Shown here: piece after piece, positions 1 to 7,060 of the stretch
Position numbering within the stretch: position 1 is the first letter of the stretch
Layout of the letters: every line of letters begins with the position of its first letter
Origin: Chitinophagales bacterium
GTDB taxonomy: Bacteria > Bacteroidota > Bacteroidia > Chitinophagales > Chitinophagaceae
Length of the DNA: 64,000 nt
Direction: 5' to 3'
Assembly (NCBI GenBank): GCA_020636495.1
Contig: JACJXQ010000009.1
Span: 154,077-218,076, forward strand
Translations under genes and position numbers: made by a program
Notes under the pieces: model-generated
Told to the model about the DNA's origin: nothing
What the model saw: only the letters and a program-made list of their open reading frames with translations
Database searches by the model: none

Positions 1-559
1 GAAAAAGATCATCGCAATCGCAGTTTTCGCTTCAATCGGTTTCGCAGCTAACGCTCAAAACCAGGCTAACCAGACCTCTTCTGCTTCTCAAACTACCAAC
101 CTGGTACTCAGCAACGCAATCGAGATCACTTTCACAGGTAACAGCTCTGCTACAGGTGCTGACGTGACTATCCCTTTCACAACAGTTAACGACTACGCTA
201 ACGGTGTTGAGAGTGATGCACAGGAACTGAAAGTACGTTCTAACAAGAATTTCTCAGTAGCTGTTAAAGCTAACGCTACAAACTTCTCATATACAGGTAA
301 CACTACCCCGGCTCCAACAATGCCTGTAAGTGGTGTTCTGGCAGTAAAAGTAACAGCTAACGGTACAGGTGGTTCTATAGCCAGCCCGTTCTCTTCAACT
401 GCTTACTCTACGCTGACAGCTTCTAACCAGGACCTGATCACAGCAGCTGACCGTGGTGGCAACCAGACTTTCAGTGTAAAGTATAAAGCTACTCCAGGTT
501 TCGCATACCCTGCAGGTACTTATGCAGTAGACGTAGTGTACACTGCTACCCAGGAATAA
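1..559 (+). CDS. Abundant secreted protein of unknown function (first two bases of the start codon missing)
   Basis: The window opens on G followed by AAA AAG ATC, so base 1 is almost certainly the G of the ATG and the gene lacks only two bases; the protein would be 186 aa. It starts with a classic Sec signal peptide (KKIIAIAVFASIGFAANAQ). The mature part is rich in Thr, Ser, Ala, Asn and Gly, has no Cys, and ends with a beta-strand-rich stretch (AGTYAVDVVYTATQE). This looks like a small extracellular beta-sandwich such as a WxL-like or pilin/adhesin subunit, but I cannot assign a family. Codon choice is strongly biased (GCT for Ala, AAC, GGT, CTG), unlike neighbouring genes, and a strong terminator follows at 618. 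Both suggest a highly expressed monocistronic gene. The function is unknown. Confidence 0.8.
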   Translation, partial: KKIIAIAVFASIGFAANAQNQANQTSSASQTTNLVLSNAIEITFTGNSSATGADVTIPFTTVNDYANGVESDAQELKVRSNKNFSVAVKANATNFSYTGNTTPAPTMPVSGVLAVKVTANGTGGSIASPFSSTAYSTLTASNQDLITAADRGGNQTFSVKYKATPGFAYPAGTYAVDVVYTATQE

Positions 560-617
560 TAAATAAAGGATACAGGAGAGAAAGTCAACATCTGATCTTT
601 TTCATCCTAATATGACT

Positions 618-645
618 GGTCCCCATTCGGGGACCTTTCTTTTTT
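618..645 (+). terminator. Strong rho-independent terminator
   Basis: A perfect 7-bp GC-rich stem (GGTCCCC / GGGGACC) with a 4-nt loop is followed by a T-rich tail (TTTCTTTTTT). It lies 59 bases after the stop of the secreted-protein gene and should end its transcript. Confidence 0.9.
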
Positions 646-766
646 GCATAAATACCCGTCTATAAAGCAGTAATTCTAAAACAAATGTTATATGATTAGC
701 CTAAAGGCCTGGTACAGAGCCATATTACTGGTTAATACATTCAATTTATTTAGTTTAGCCCGATAA

Positions 767-2125
767 ATGAGACGAATAATGAAGAAGATCTTGGCACTTG
801 CAGCCGGTATTATTATATCTACAGGAGCAATAGCAAAGGATAAAGGCAGAGAACTGGACAGCATTGTAACACACTGGAAGAACCTGGCCAAATATAACGG
901 TAGTGCGCTAGTAACACATCATGGCAAAGAGTTGTTATATAAAGGCTACGGTATTCGTGCGGTTGATTACGGCAATATTGATGCGAAGAAAACATTATAT
1001 ATCATCGGGGGAGCAACAGAAATGTTTACCTCAACACTCGTATTTAAACTACAGGAAGAGGGTAAACTATCCATAAACGATACCCTATCTAAGTACCTGC
1101 CGGATTTCCCGAATAGCAAGAAAATAACTCTGAAACAACTACTTGCACACCGTTCAGGAGTATATGACTATATGAACAATGATAGCCTGTACCTGAAAAG
1201 CGTAGTTGCCCCTATGGAAAGGAAAGAACTCATGGGCTATTTTAAAAACAAACCTCTGAACTTTAAACCGGGATCAAAAACAGAATACTCCACGTCTGAT
1301 TACTACCTGCTGGGCATGATAATAGAAAAAGTAACTGATACTACCTACTATGCTGCTATGAGACAATACATACTTGATCCGCTAAAAATAGAGAACTCAG
1401 GGTTCAATTTCGGAGGGTTTGCCAGTTGGGACAAGGCACAGGGATATGATATACTGAATACTTCCCGTTTTATCCCGGCTTTCCCTATCGACTCAACCAT
1501 AAGTTTTGCATCCGCGGGGCTTTTCACCAGTGCCGAGGGCATTAACAGGTTCTTCAAAGCAATGATGAGTAATAAGATACTAAAGAAGAATAGTTGGGAA
1601 ACTATGACCACAGATCAAGGCGACGGCTTCGCCTATGGCTGGCAGGTAAAAGAGATTGACGGCAAGAAAGCAGTAGGACACACCGGTGAAACGTATGGTT
1701 TTGTCAGTTCCTGCTTTATGATACCTGAGGACACCACATTTATTATCCTGATGAATAATGATTTTGAGAGTGAAGTATTCAAAATAGCCGATAACCTTGA
1801 GGCCGCCTTGTATGACCAACCATATTCCCTTCCTGAACGCAGAGAATCTGTGTTCCTGGAGCAACGCAGGCTGGAAAGCTACGAAGGACGTTATGAGTTT
1901 GAGAATGGCCAGGACATGAATGTATACACACGTGATAAACTGCTTTGGGGTAAAATGACCAATGGCGAGGAGTTTACCATGCTGGCCGATAAAAAGCCGG
2001 ATGAATTCTTTATGGCTTCCGTAGACATTGAATTCTATTTCATAAGAGACCGGAAAACCAACCTTGTGACCGATGTGATCGTACGACAGAACAGGAAAGA
2101 ACTGAAAGGCCACAAGTGGCAGTAA
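767..2125 (+). CDS. Serine hydrolase/beta-lactamase-fold protein lacking the catalytic SxxK
   Basis: A 452-aa protein with a signal peptide; an in-frame ATG at 779 gives the more typical MKKILALAAG start. The fold is the beta-lactamase class C / penicillin-binding-protein-like family: residues 78-115 match the stretch that carries SxxK followed by FTS...EEGKLSINDTLSKYLP, a YxN-region follows (Y174-S-T176), and the C-terminal KTG-equivalent H305-T-G307 is intact. At the SxxK position the sequence is G82-A-T-E85, so both the nucleophilic Ser and the general-base Lys are gone, and the Asn of YxN is Thr. From family knowledge such a protein cannot do acyl-enzyme chemistry. I infer a binding or structural role (pseudoenzyme). 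The remaining C-terminal ~100 residues resemble the lipocalin-like tail of these proteins. It appears monocistronic. Confidence 0.85.
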   Translation: MRRIMKKILALAAGIIISTGAIAKDKGRELDSIVTHWKNLAKYNGSALVTHHGKELLYKGYGIRAVDYGNIDAKKTLYIIGGATEMFTSTLVFKLQEEGKLSINDTLSKYLPDFPNSKKITLKQLLAHRSGVYDYMNNDSLYLKSVVAPMERKELMGYFKNKPLNFKPGSKTEYSTSDYYLLGMIIEKVTDTTYYAAMRQYILDPLKIENSGFNFGGFASWDKAQGYDILNTSRFIPAFPIDSTISFASAGLFTSAEGINRFFKAMMSNKILKKNSWETMTTDQGDGFAYGWQVKEIDGKKAVGHTGETYGFVSSCFMIPEDTTFIILMNNDFESEVFKIADNLEAALYDQPYSLPERRESVFLEQRRLESYEGRYEFENGQDMNVYTRDKLLWGKMTNGEEFTMLADKKPDEFFMASVDIEFYFIRDRKTNLVTDVIVRQNRKELKGHKWQ

Positions 2126-2229
2126 TATTGTATTTACTAATGGCTCGTTAAGAAGGGATATTTCTTTTTCTATTTGAAACATATAGTTGAAATTTAAGTT
2201 CCTGCTACAATAGTGGGATCTTATTATTT

Positions 2230-2397
2230 ATGCAAACAACTATTCAAAAGCCTGAAACAAAAAAGCTGTTCACTAATAAGTTCTTTACTTATGTGGTGAC
2301 AGACAACCACGGGCATGGCCGCGTGGTTGAGGTAGAGGTAACTGTGGTTGGCAAGACCATCAGTTATACCTACACCAACATCAAGCACAGGCAGTAG
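2230..2397 (+). CDS. Small hypothetical protein, 55 aa
   Basis: An ATG-initiated ORF (MQTTIQKPETKKLFTNKFFT...) ends in TAG at 2395-2397. The product has no signal peptide or membrane segment. It alternates hydrophobic and polar residues (YVVTDNHGHGRVVEVEVTVV), as expected for two or three beta strands, and ends in a basic stretch (NIKHRQ). It fills the gap between the serine-hydrolase-like gene and osmC on the same strand. I do not recognise a family. The regular amphipathic pattern argues for a real gene, but no homology is visible. Confidence 0.5.
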   Translation: MQTTIQKPETKKLFTNKFFTYVVTDNHGHGRVVEVEVTVVGKTISYTYTNIKHRQ

Positions 2398-2483
2398 CCT
2401 ATCATCTTTCTCTATATCGTTTTGCCATACCATAATTTTTAGCGTAATTGTATCCATCATTTACGATCTAAAAAGAGCATCAT

Positions 2484-2894
2484 ATGAAACGCAACGCTAC
2501 AGCCGTATGGCAGGGTTCGGGTAAAGAAGGTAAAGGTCACCTGACCACGCAAAGCACGACACTCAACCAAACACAATACTCCTACACCAGCCGCTTTGAA
2601 GAGGGTGTTGGTACCAATCCCGAAGAACTTATAGCCGCAGCGCATGCAGGCTGTTTCTGTATGAAGCTATCCTTCCTGGTAGATGGCGCCGGCTTTACAG
2701 CCACTGAGCTGAACGCCAAATGTGTAGTGTCTTTAGAGGATGGCGCCATCAAAACATCTCATATTACACTGGCAGCCAAAATTGACGGCATCTCCAAAGA
2801 AAAGTTCGATGAGCTGGTGGCCGATGCTGAAAAGAACTGCCCCATATCCAAATCGCTGACGGCACAGATAAGCGTTGATGCTACACTGAACTAA
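2484..2894 (+). CDS. osmC: OsmC family peroxiredoxin
   Basis: 136 aa, the usual OsmC length. OsmC/Ohr proteins reduce organic hydroperoxides with two cysteines. Here the peroxidatic Cys57 sits in HAGCFCM and the resolving Cys119 in NCPISKSL, matching the OsmC pattern (E. coli Cys59 and Cys125). The N-terminal MKRNATAVWQGSGKEGKGHL and the EELIAAAHAGC helix are characteristic. Cys59 and Cys80 are additional. It is a cytoplasmic enzyme acting in peroxide/osmotic stress and converges on the YkgJ-family gene with one base between their stop codons. No own TAnnTTTG box is evident. Confidence 0.9.
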   Translation: MKRNATAVWQGSGKEGKGHLTTQSTTLNQTQYSYTSRFEEGVGTNPEELIAAAHAGCFCMKLSFLVDGAGFTATELNAKCVVSLEDGAIKTSHITLAAKIDGISKEKFDELVADAEKNCPISKSLTAQISVDATLN

Positions 2895-2895
2895 T

Positions 2896-3378
2896 TTATT
2901 TATTATCCACTATTTCCTGCAGGCGCTCCAACACATGAAATGTGATGGGACAAACCGTTGCGTTCTTTAACGTTAGTGGCACCCGCTTTATGATAACATC
3001 TTCATCCGTATATGGATAACGCCGGCAGTCGCTCGGGCGGTCGTCGTAGATGTTGCAGGTATTATCCTCTGCCAGGAAGGGGCAAGGCGACTGTTTCAAT
3101 ACATAATCATTATCCTCGTCCAGCTTCAGATATTGGTCTACCAATTCACCCTCTTTCATACCCAAAACTTTGGCTATGCGCTTGATATCGGGGTTCTTGA
3201 AACGCGGGGAATAATTCTTGCAGCAATTGGCGCACTCCAGGCAATCTATCTGCCGGAATGCCTCGTCGTGCAACTCCGGCAGAGCATTGAGTATCTTGTT
3301 CTTGTTACCTTTTTCCAGCATACGCTTGTATGCCTTCTGGTGCTCTTTAGCCTGTTTCTGCCAATTGTCAGGTAACAT
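2896..3378 (-). CDS. YkgJ-family cysteine cluster protein
   Basis: 160 aa with the defining CxxCxxCC motif (C46, C49, C52, C53 in CLECANCCKNY) and further cysteines in SPCPFLAEDNTCNIYDDRPSDCRRYP, the layout of the YkgJ/UPF0153 putative zinc- or iron-chelating family. The biochemical role is unknown. It is the last gene of the hydrolase-parA-parB-ykgJ minus-strand run, 7 bases after parB, so it is probably co-transcribed with the partition genes. The start is the ATG giving MLPDNWQKQ. Confidence 0.85.
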   Translation of the reverse strand: MLPDNWQKQAKEHQKAYKRMLEKGNKNKILNALPELHDEAFRQIDCLECANCCKNYSPRFKNPDIKRIAKVLGMKEGELVDQYLKLDEDNDYVLKQSPCPFLAEDNTCNIYDDRPSDCRRYPYTDEDVIIKRVPLTLKNATVCPITFHVLERLQEIVDNK

Positions 3379-3385
3379 AATTATC

Positions 3386-4309
3386 TTAATCCAGGTGCAT
3401 CAGTTTCATGATGCGCTCCAGGTCCTCATCATTATAATATTCGATACTGATGGTGCCTTTGCCATTCTTCTTACGATCCATTTTTACACGGGTAGAAAAG
3501 TGAGACGCCATACTGTCTTCGATACGCTTGTAGGCTGGCGGCAATTTTACCGTAGTTGATTTAGACGAAGAAGACTTACCACTATCCGGGTTAGCCATAT
3601 CCTTCACCAGCTTTTCTGTTTGCCTGACGGACAGGCCTTTTTCCCTTACCTCGCGGAAGACATACAATTGCTGGTCTACCTGCTCAAGGCCAATGATAGC
3701 CCTGGCGTGACCCATACTCAGCTCACCATCCCTTACGGCTTTCTGCACATCGGGGGGCAGGCGCAGCAGGCGCAGGTAATTGGTTACGGTAGAGCGGTCT
3801 TTTTTCATACGCTCCGCCACCTCTTCCTGCGTCATATCACACTCATCCATCAGGCGGCGATAGCTCAGGCCTATTTCAATAGCATTCAGGTTCTCGCGCT
3901 GCAGGTTTTCCAGCAGGGCCATTTCCAGCATCTGCTGGTCGTCTGCGGTACGTATGTATGCAGGAATATCTTTCAGTCCAGCCAGTTTAGAGGCACGCAA
4001 ACGGCGTTCGCCCGAAATAAGCTGGTATTTTACAGGACTTATTTTTACTACCGTTACCGGCTGAATGATATCGTGCAGCTTGATGCTTTCTGAAAGTTCT
4101 CTCAGGGCAGCTTCATCAAAATCGCGGCGGGGTTGTTTTGGGTTCACCACTATCTGGTCTACAGGTATGCGCATAATGCTACCCGCATTCTGCCCTGTGA
4201 CGGAAGGCGGTGCGGCCTTCTCGTCAGAGCCCTGCATCTCCTCATCAATAGTATTCAGTAAAGCGCGAATACCTTTTCCCAAAGCCTGTTTCTTGTTATT
4301 AGTCGACAT
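3386..4309 (-). CDS. parB: Chromosome partitioning protein ParB
   Basis: 307 aa from the ATG at 4309 (MSTNNKKQALGKGIRALL); a TTG 15 bases upstream is less likely. ParB is the CTP-dependent clamp that loads at parS and spreads to drive origin segregation with ParA and SMC. Visible parts are: the N-terminal ParB/Srx domain with the box around GERRLRASKLAGL; the helix-turn-helix TQEEVAERMKKDRSTVTNYLRLL for parS recognition; and a C-terminal dimerisation segment ending in ERIMKLMHLD. The start overlaps the parA stop by 11 bases, typical of a translationally coupled parAB pair. Confidence 0.95.
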   Translation of the reverse strand: MSTNNKKQALGKGIRALLNTIDEEMQGSDEKAAPPSVTGQNAGSIMRIPVDQIVVNPKQPRRDFDEAALRELSESIKLHDIIQPVTVVKISPVKYQLISGERRLRASKLAGLKDIPAYIRTADDQQMLEMALLENLQRENLNAIEIGLSYRRLMDECDMTQEEVAERMKKDRSTVTNYLRLLRLPPDVQKAVRDGELSMGHARAIIGLEQVDQQLYVFREVREKGLSVRQTEKLVKDMANPDSGKSSSSKSTTVKLPPAYKRIEDSMASHFSTRVKMDRKKNGKGTISIEYYNDEDLERIMKLMHLD

Positions 4310-5117
4310 GATTGCCGTTTTCAAATATTTTATCTTCGTTTTTGATCTTCGTCATATCGTTCTTCTGCAATATCTCCTTGGCCAGGTTCAGGTAGTTGAC
4401 AGCACCTGTACTCTCAGCATCGTACATCAGGGCAGGCGTGCCGAAGCTCGGCGCCTCGCCCAGGCGGGTATTGCGGTGAACGATGGTATTGAACACCAAC
4501 TCTCCGAAGTGATTCTTAATTTCTTCTACTACCTGGTTGGACAAACGCAGGCGTCCGTCATACATCGTCATCAGGATGCCTTCTATCTGCAATTCTGTAT
4601 TGATACGTGTCTGTACGATCTTCACCGTGTTGAGCAATTTGCCCAAACCTTCCAGGGCAAAGTACTCGCACTGTACCGGTATCACTACACTGTCGGCAGC
4701 CGTAAGGGCATTCACCGTTATCAGGCCCAGCGATGGTGAGCAGTCTACAATAATGAAGTCGAACTGGTCGCGGACACTCTCCAGCGCCATGCGCATCACG
4801 TGCTCGCGGTTGGGGTGGTGTATCAGCTCTATCTCGGCACCTACCAGGTCAAGATGAGATGGTATGAGGTAGAGGTTCGGCGTTTCCGTCTCCAATATCA
4901 CCTGCGACACGGGTGTTTCGTTCACCATACAGTCGTACAGGCTGAGTTGTATATTTTTCAGGTCGAAGCCATTACCAGTAGTACTGTTGGCCTGCGGGTC
5001 GGCGTCTATCAGCAGTGTCTTATATTCCAGCACTGCCAGGCTGGCCGCCAGGTTGATAGCCGTAGTGGTCTTACCTACCCCTCCCTTCTGATTCGCTATT
5101 GCAATTACTTTTGACAT
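4299..5117 (-). CDS. parA: Chromosome partitioning ATPase ParA
   Basis: 272 aa, the usual chromosomal ParA/Soj length. The deviant Walker A KGGVGKTT is at residues 11-18, followed by the A' motif (LLIDADPQANST) and the Walker B-like IIVDCSPSLG. ParA dimerises with ATP on nucleoid DNA and is released by ParB, moving origins apart. It starts 65 bases after the stop of the upstream metal-dependent hydrolase on the same strand and overlaps parB at its 3' end. Confidence 0.96.
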   Translation of the reverse strand: MSKVIAIANQKGGVGKTTTAINLAASLAVLEYKTLLIDADPQANSTTGNGFDLKNIQLSLYDCMVNETPVSQVILETETPNLYLIPSHLDLVGAEIELIHHPNREHVMRMALESVRDQFDFIIVDCSPSLGLITVNALTAADSVVIPVQCEYFALEGLGKLLNTVKIVQTRINTELQIEGILMTMYDGRLRLSNQVVEEIKNHFGELVFNTIVHRNTRLGEAPSFGTPALMYDAESTGAVNYLNLAKEILQKNDMTKIKNEDKIFENGNHVD

Positions 5118-5182
5118 ATGTACTGTTTGTACTAACCGGTTTTAAAATACTGTTTTTTCCCGAATCGTGGTGATATATTCAA

Positions 5183-5860
5183 TTAAACTGTTATTGTTTG
5201 GCCAATGGCGGGTAGCAATAACTCCTTTCCTGCATCAGCAAATTTCTTTTGCGCCGCTTCCGGCACTATGGCTATAGGCGGCCATGTATTGTAATGTACG
5301 CCTATCACTTTGTTACATTGTATGAAATCAGCCGCTGTCACCGCATCGTCTGGATTCATGGTAAAGTGGCCGCCGATGGGCATAACGGCAAAATCCAGCT
5401 TGCCATAGCGTGGTATCAGCTGCATATCCATGACCAGGCAGGTATCGCCAGTATAATGGAAACAGCCATCGGCAGTAGTGATCACAAAACCGGCGGGATT
5501 ACCTCCATAGCTGCCGTCGGGCAGGCTGCTGCTGTGTGCCGCCGGTGTCATACGCACAGTGCCGAATTCGGCCTGCATCTGCCCCAGGTTCATACCCACT
5601 ACATTCTCATAGCCTTGTTTGGCTATCCAGTTGGTCACCTCCAGCATGCCAATAACAGGCGCGCCTGTGTTCTTTGCTATCGTCACGCAATCGGCTATAT
5701 GGTCGCCATGACCATGCGACAGCAGAATGTAATCTGCCTCAATACTTTGAATATCAATGTTTTTTGCGTTGTCGTTGCCTGATATAAAGGGATCGAACGG
5801 GAGTTTCTTTCCCGCCGTTTCCACCATAAAACAAGCATGTCCGTAATACGTAAATTGCAT
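5183..5860 (-). CDS. UPF0173-type metal-dependent hydrolase (metallo-beta-lactamase fold)
   Basis: 225 aa from the ATG at 5860 (MQFTYYGHACFMVET), which is preceded by a good Shine-Dalgarno TAAGGAG. The reading frame stays open 118 codons further upstream but that part is not protein-like. The metal-binding HxHxDH motif is HGHGDH, with downstream TGDTC and HYNTWP matching the remaining ligands of the YtkL/UPF0173 family. The substrate is unknown. It is the first gene of the run leading to parA and parB. A perfect -7 box (TAACTTTG, 5900-5907) lies 40 bases upstream of the ATG. Confidence 0.9.
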   Translation of the reverse strand: MQFTYYGHACFMVETAGKKLPFDPFISGNDNAKNIDIQSIEADYILLSHGHGDHIADCVTIAKNTGAPVIGMLEVTNWIAKQGYENVVGMNLGQMQAEFGTVRMTPAAHSSSLPDGSYGGNPAGFVITTADGCFHYTGDTCLVMDMQLIPRYGKLDFAVMPIGGHFTMNPDDAVTAADFIQCNKVIGVHYNTWPPIAIVPEAAQKKFADAGKELLLPAIGQTITV

Positions 5861-5899
5861 GATCTCCTTATATTTTGGCCCGTAGCCATACGGGTATAA

Positions 5900-5907
5900 C
5901 AAAGTTA
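5900..5907 (-). promoter_or_regulatory. -7 promoter box TAACTTTG for the hydrolase-parAB run
   Basis: A perfect match to the Bacteroidota -7 consensus TAnnTTTG on the minus strand. It puts the transcription start near 5893, about 33 bases before the hydrolase ATG and its TAAGGAG ribosome binding site. The GTGGAA repeats lie immediately upstream, across the expected -33 region. Confidence 0.65.
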
Positions 5908-5927
5908 ATGTCCTGCCCGCACATTTC

Positions 5928-5951
5928 CGTGGAACATCGTGGAATGTGGAA
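5928..5951. repeat. GTGGAA repeats resembling parS half-sites
   Basis: CGTGGAAC (5928-5935) and CGTGGAAT (5938-5945) are direct repeats exactly 10 bp apart, followed by TGTGGAA (5945-5951). The 16-mer at 5921-5936, ACATTTCCGTGGAACA, matches the right half of the parS consensus TGTTYCACGTGRAACA but not the left. The position is 20-50 bp upstream of the -7 box for the operon containing parAB. It could be a degenerate ParB site or an operator of another regulator. Confidence 0.4.
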
Positions 5952-6086
5952 AATAAGTGGCGCGGGGCAGTCAAAAGTATAAAGTGAAAACCTGAAACTG
6001 AGCAACACCTTAATACGGCAATTTTATTGCATGGCGTTTTGCCTGATATATAACTGTATTTGACCCGTGCTACCTGCCTGCTGCTG

Positions 6087-6116
6087 TTTTGTATCGTTTT
6101 GTTATGTTTTGTTAAG
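6087..6116. repeat. Three 10-bp phased TTTTGTNANG repeats
   Basis: TTTTGTATCG, TTTTGTTATG and TTTTGTTAAG follow each other with exact 10-bp period. The last unit is identical to units found at 15584-15593 and 54089-54098. One-helical-turn spacing is typical of arrays of protein binding sites. Confidence 0.6.
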
Positions 6117-6276
6117 TAATTGCAGGGGGTATTCAGAAAAATATCTTCCCATTTGAAAATAAATGGCTGACTGTCAGCTATATGTGATTTTGTGTTATTT
6201 ATGGTGATTTGCATGGTGGTGAGGGGTGATCTTTTGCTTTTATATATTATCTATTCTTACATTTTATTGTCTGAAT

Positions 6277-6312
6277 CAGGATATACAGGATTTTCAGGAC
6301 AAGGAGGATCTT
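6277..6312. repeat. Nonamer repeat (CAGGATnnn)x4
   Basis: Four 9-bp units: CAGGATATA, CAGGATTTT, CAGGACAAG, GAGGATCTT. Similar CAGGATTTn nonamer strings occur in intergenic DNA of other Bacteroidota genomes; here it is short and imperfect. No gene can be assigned. Confidence 0.5.
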
Positions 6313-6639
6313 ATTGTGTTTCTCCAGTTCGTCCCTGCGGAGGATCAAGCAGTCTCGCGAATTGAGGGCTATATAGCAATGACCGGATCTTTCCCTGCAC
6401 AAGCTGCCCCTTGCCTCAAAAGGAAGGGAGGAAGGTTTTTTATCACATCAAATATACAACAATTAGTAATTATTATGAAATTTTTATACTGTTTAATATA
6501 ACATTTTCCGGGACTTATGGTAGGGGGGGGGAATGCATTACATTTATGGACTTCAGCAATAAAACTGAATTTATTTATAACCACCAAGAGAAAGGGAATA
6601 AGATATCTGTGCAGGATGATAATCTAATATGATGCAGTG

Positions 6640-6678
6640 ATATTGGAAGTTGTCCTTTTGGGGGACAACTTCCAATAT
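6640..6678. repeat. 16-bp perfect inverted repeat (long hairpin)
   Basis: ATATTGGAAGTTGTCC (6640-6655) is followed by a 7-nt loop and its exact complement (6663-6678). It begins four bases beyond the stop of the lipoprotein gene at 6682. No T-run follows on either strand, so it is not a canonical rho-independent terminator. It may still act as an mRNA 3' stabiliser or be a remnant of a small mobile repeat. Confidence 0.75.
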
Positions 6679-6681
6679 GCG

Positions 6682-7044
6682 CTACCTGATGAGCGTTACT
6701 TTACCTATGTGTTTACGTTTGTCAGTCAGCGGGCCGGCTTTATTTGCGTACCCCATATTACTAGAACCGTCTTTTTCTGCATAAACATAGTACTCTATTG
6801 GTTCGAGATTCGTAAAAGTCACTTGCCCATCAGCCCCAGTTTTTTGTGATCCATAGCTGCTTTTTCCGTGGACCTTGAATTCATCAAAAGTTTTATAGAT
6901 CCGCACATCAGCACCTTCGACCAGCTCTTTGGTATTATATGATACGGTAAGGACAAGCGTTGTGCTTCCTGTTTCTTGCTTTGAGCATGCAGTCAATAAC
7001 AAGCCAACAGCTAATACAGCGAATAATATTTTTGCCTTTATCAT
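6682..7044 (-). CDS. Small lipoprotein with a prealbumin-like (carboxypeptidase-regulatory) domain
   Basis: 120 aa. It has a signal peptide with lipobox (LLLTAC, Cys20), so it is probably membrane anchored. The rest (LVLTVSYNTKELVEGADVRIYKTF ... GADGQVTFTNLEPIEYYVYAEKDG) has the strand pattern of the Ig-like CarboxypepD_reg/SpaA fold, in which a value is embedded in a string of beta turns; such domains serve in adhesion or as structural modules. It ends with a short basic tail. It follows the 379-aa lipoprotein gene by 16 bases on the same strand and is probably co-transcribed. The function is unknown. Confidence 0.75.
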   Translation of the reverse strand: MIKAKILFAVLAVGLLLTACSKQETGSTTLVLTVSYNTKELVEGADVRIYKTFDEFKVHGKSSYGSQKTGADGQVTFTNLEPIEYYVYAEKDGSSNMGYANKAGPLTDKRKHIGKVTLIR

Positions 7045-7060
7045 GAGTTAATTATTTTAG

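Larger units (their letters stand above)
5861..6681. other. 821-bp non-coding region with several repeats
   Basis: No convincing gene on either strand. It holds the promoter and GTGGAA repeats of the hydrolase operon, the 10-bp phased TTTTGT repeats at 6087-6116, a CAGGATnnn nonamer repeat at 6277-6312, a run of nine G at 6523-6531, and a 16-bp perfect hairpin at 6640-6678. Open frames here (for example 6226-6501 and 6411-6632) have no protein-like composition. Confidence 0.6.

Noticed and set aside
5861..6214. The open frame upstream of the hydrolase ATG (118 extra codons)
   Set aside because: The family starts at MQFTYYGHACF, a good Shine-Dalgarno lies directly before that ATG, and a promoter box and repeats occupy the upstream part.
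6226..6632. Short plus-strand open frames in the 5.9-6.7 kb gap
   Set aside because: They carry no signal peptide or domain, and are formed over repeat DNA (CAGGATnnn, G9).
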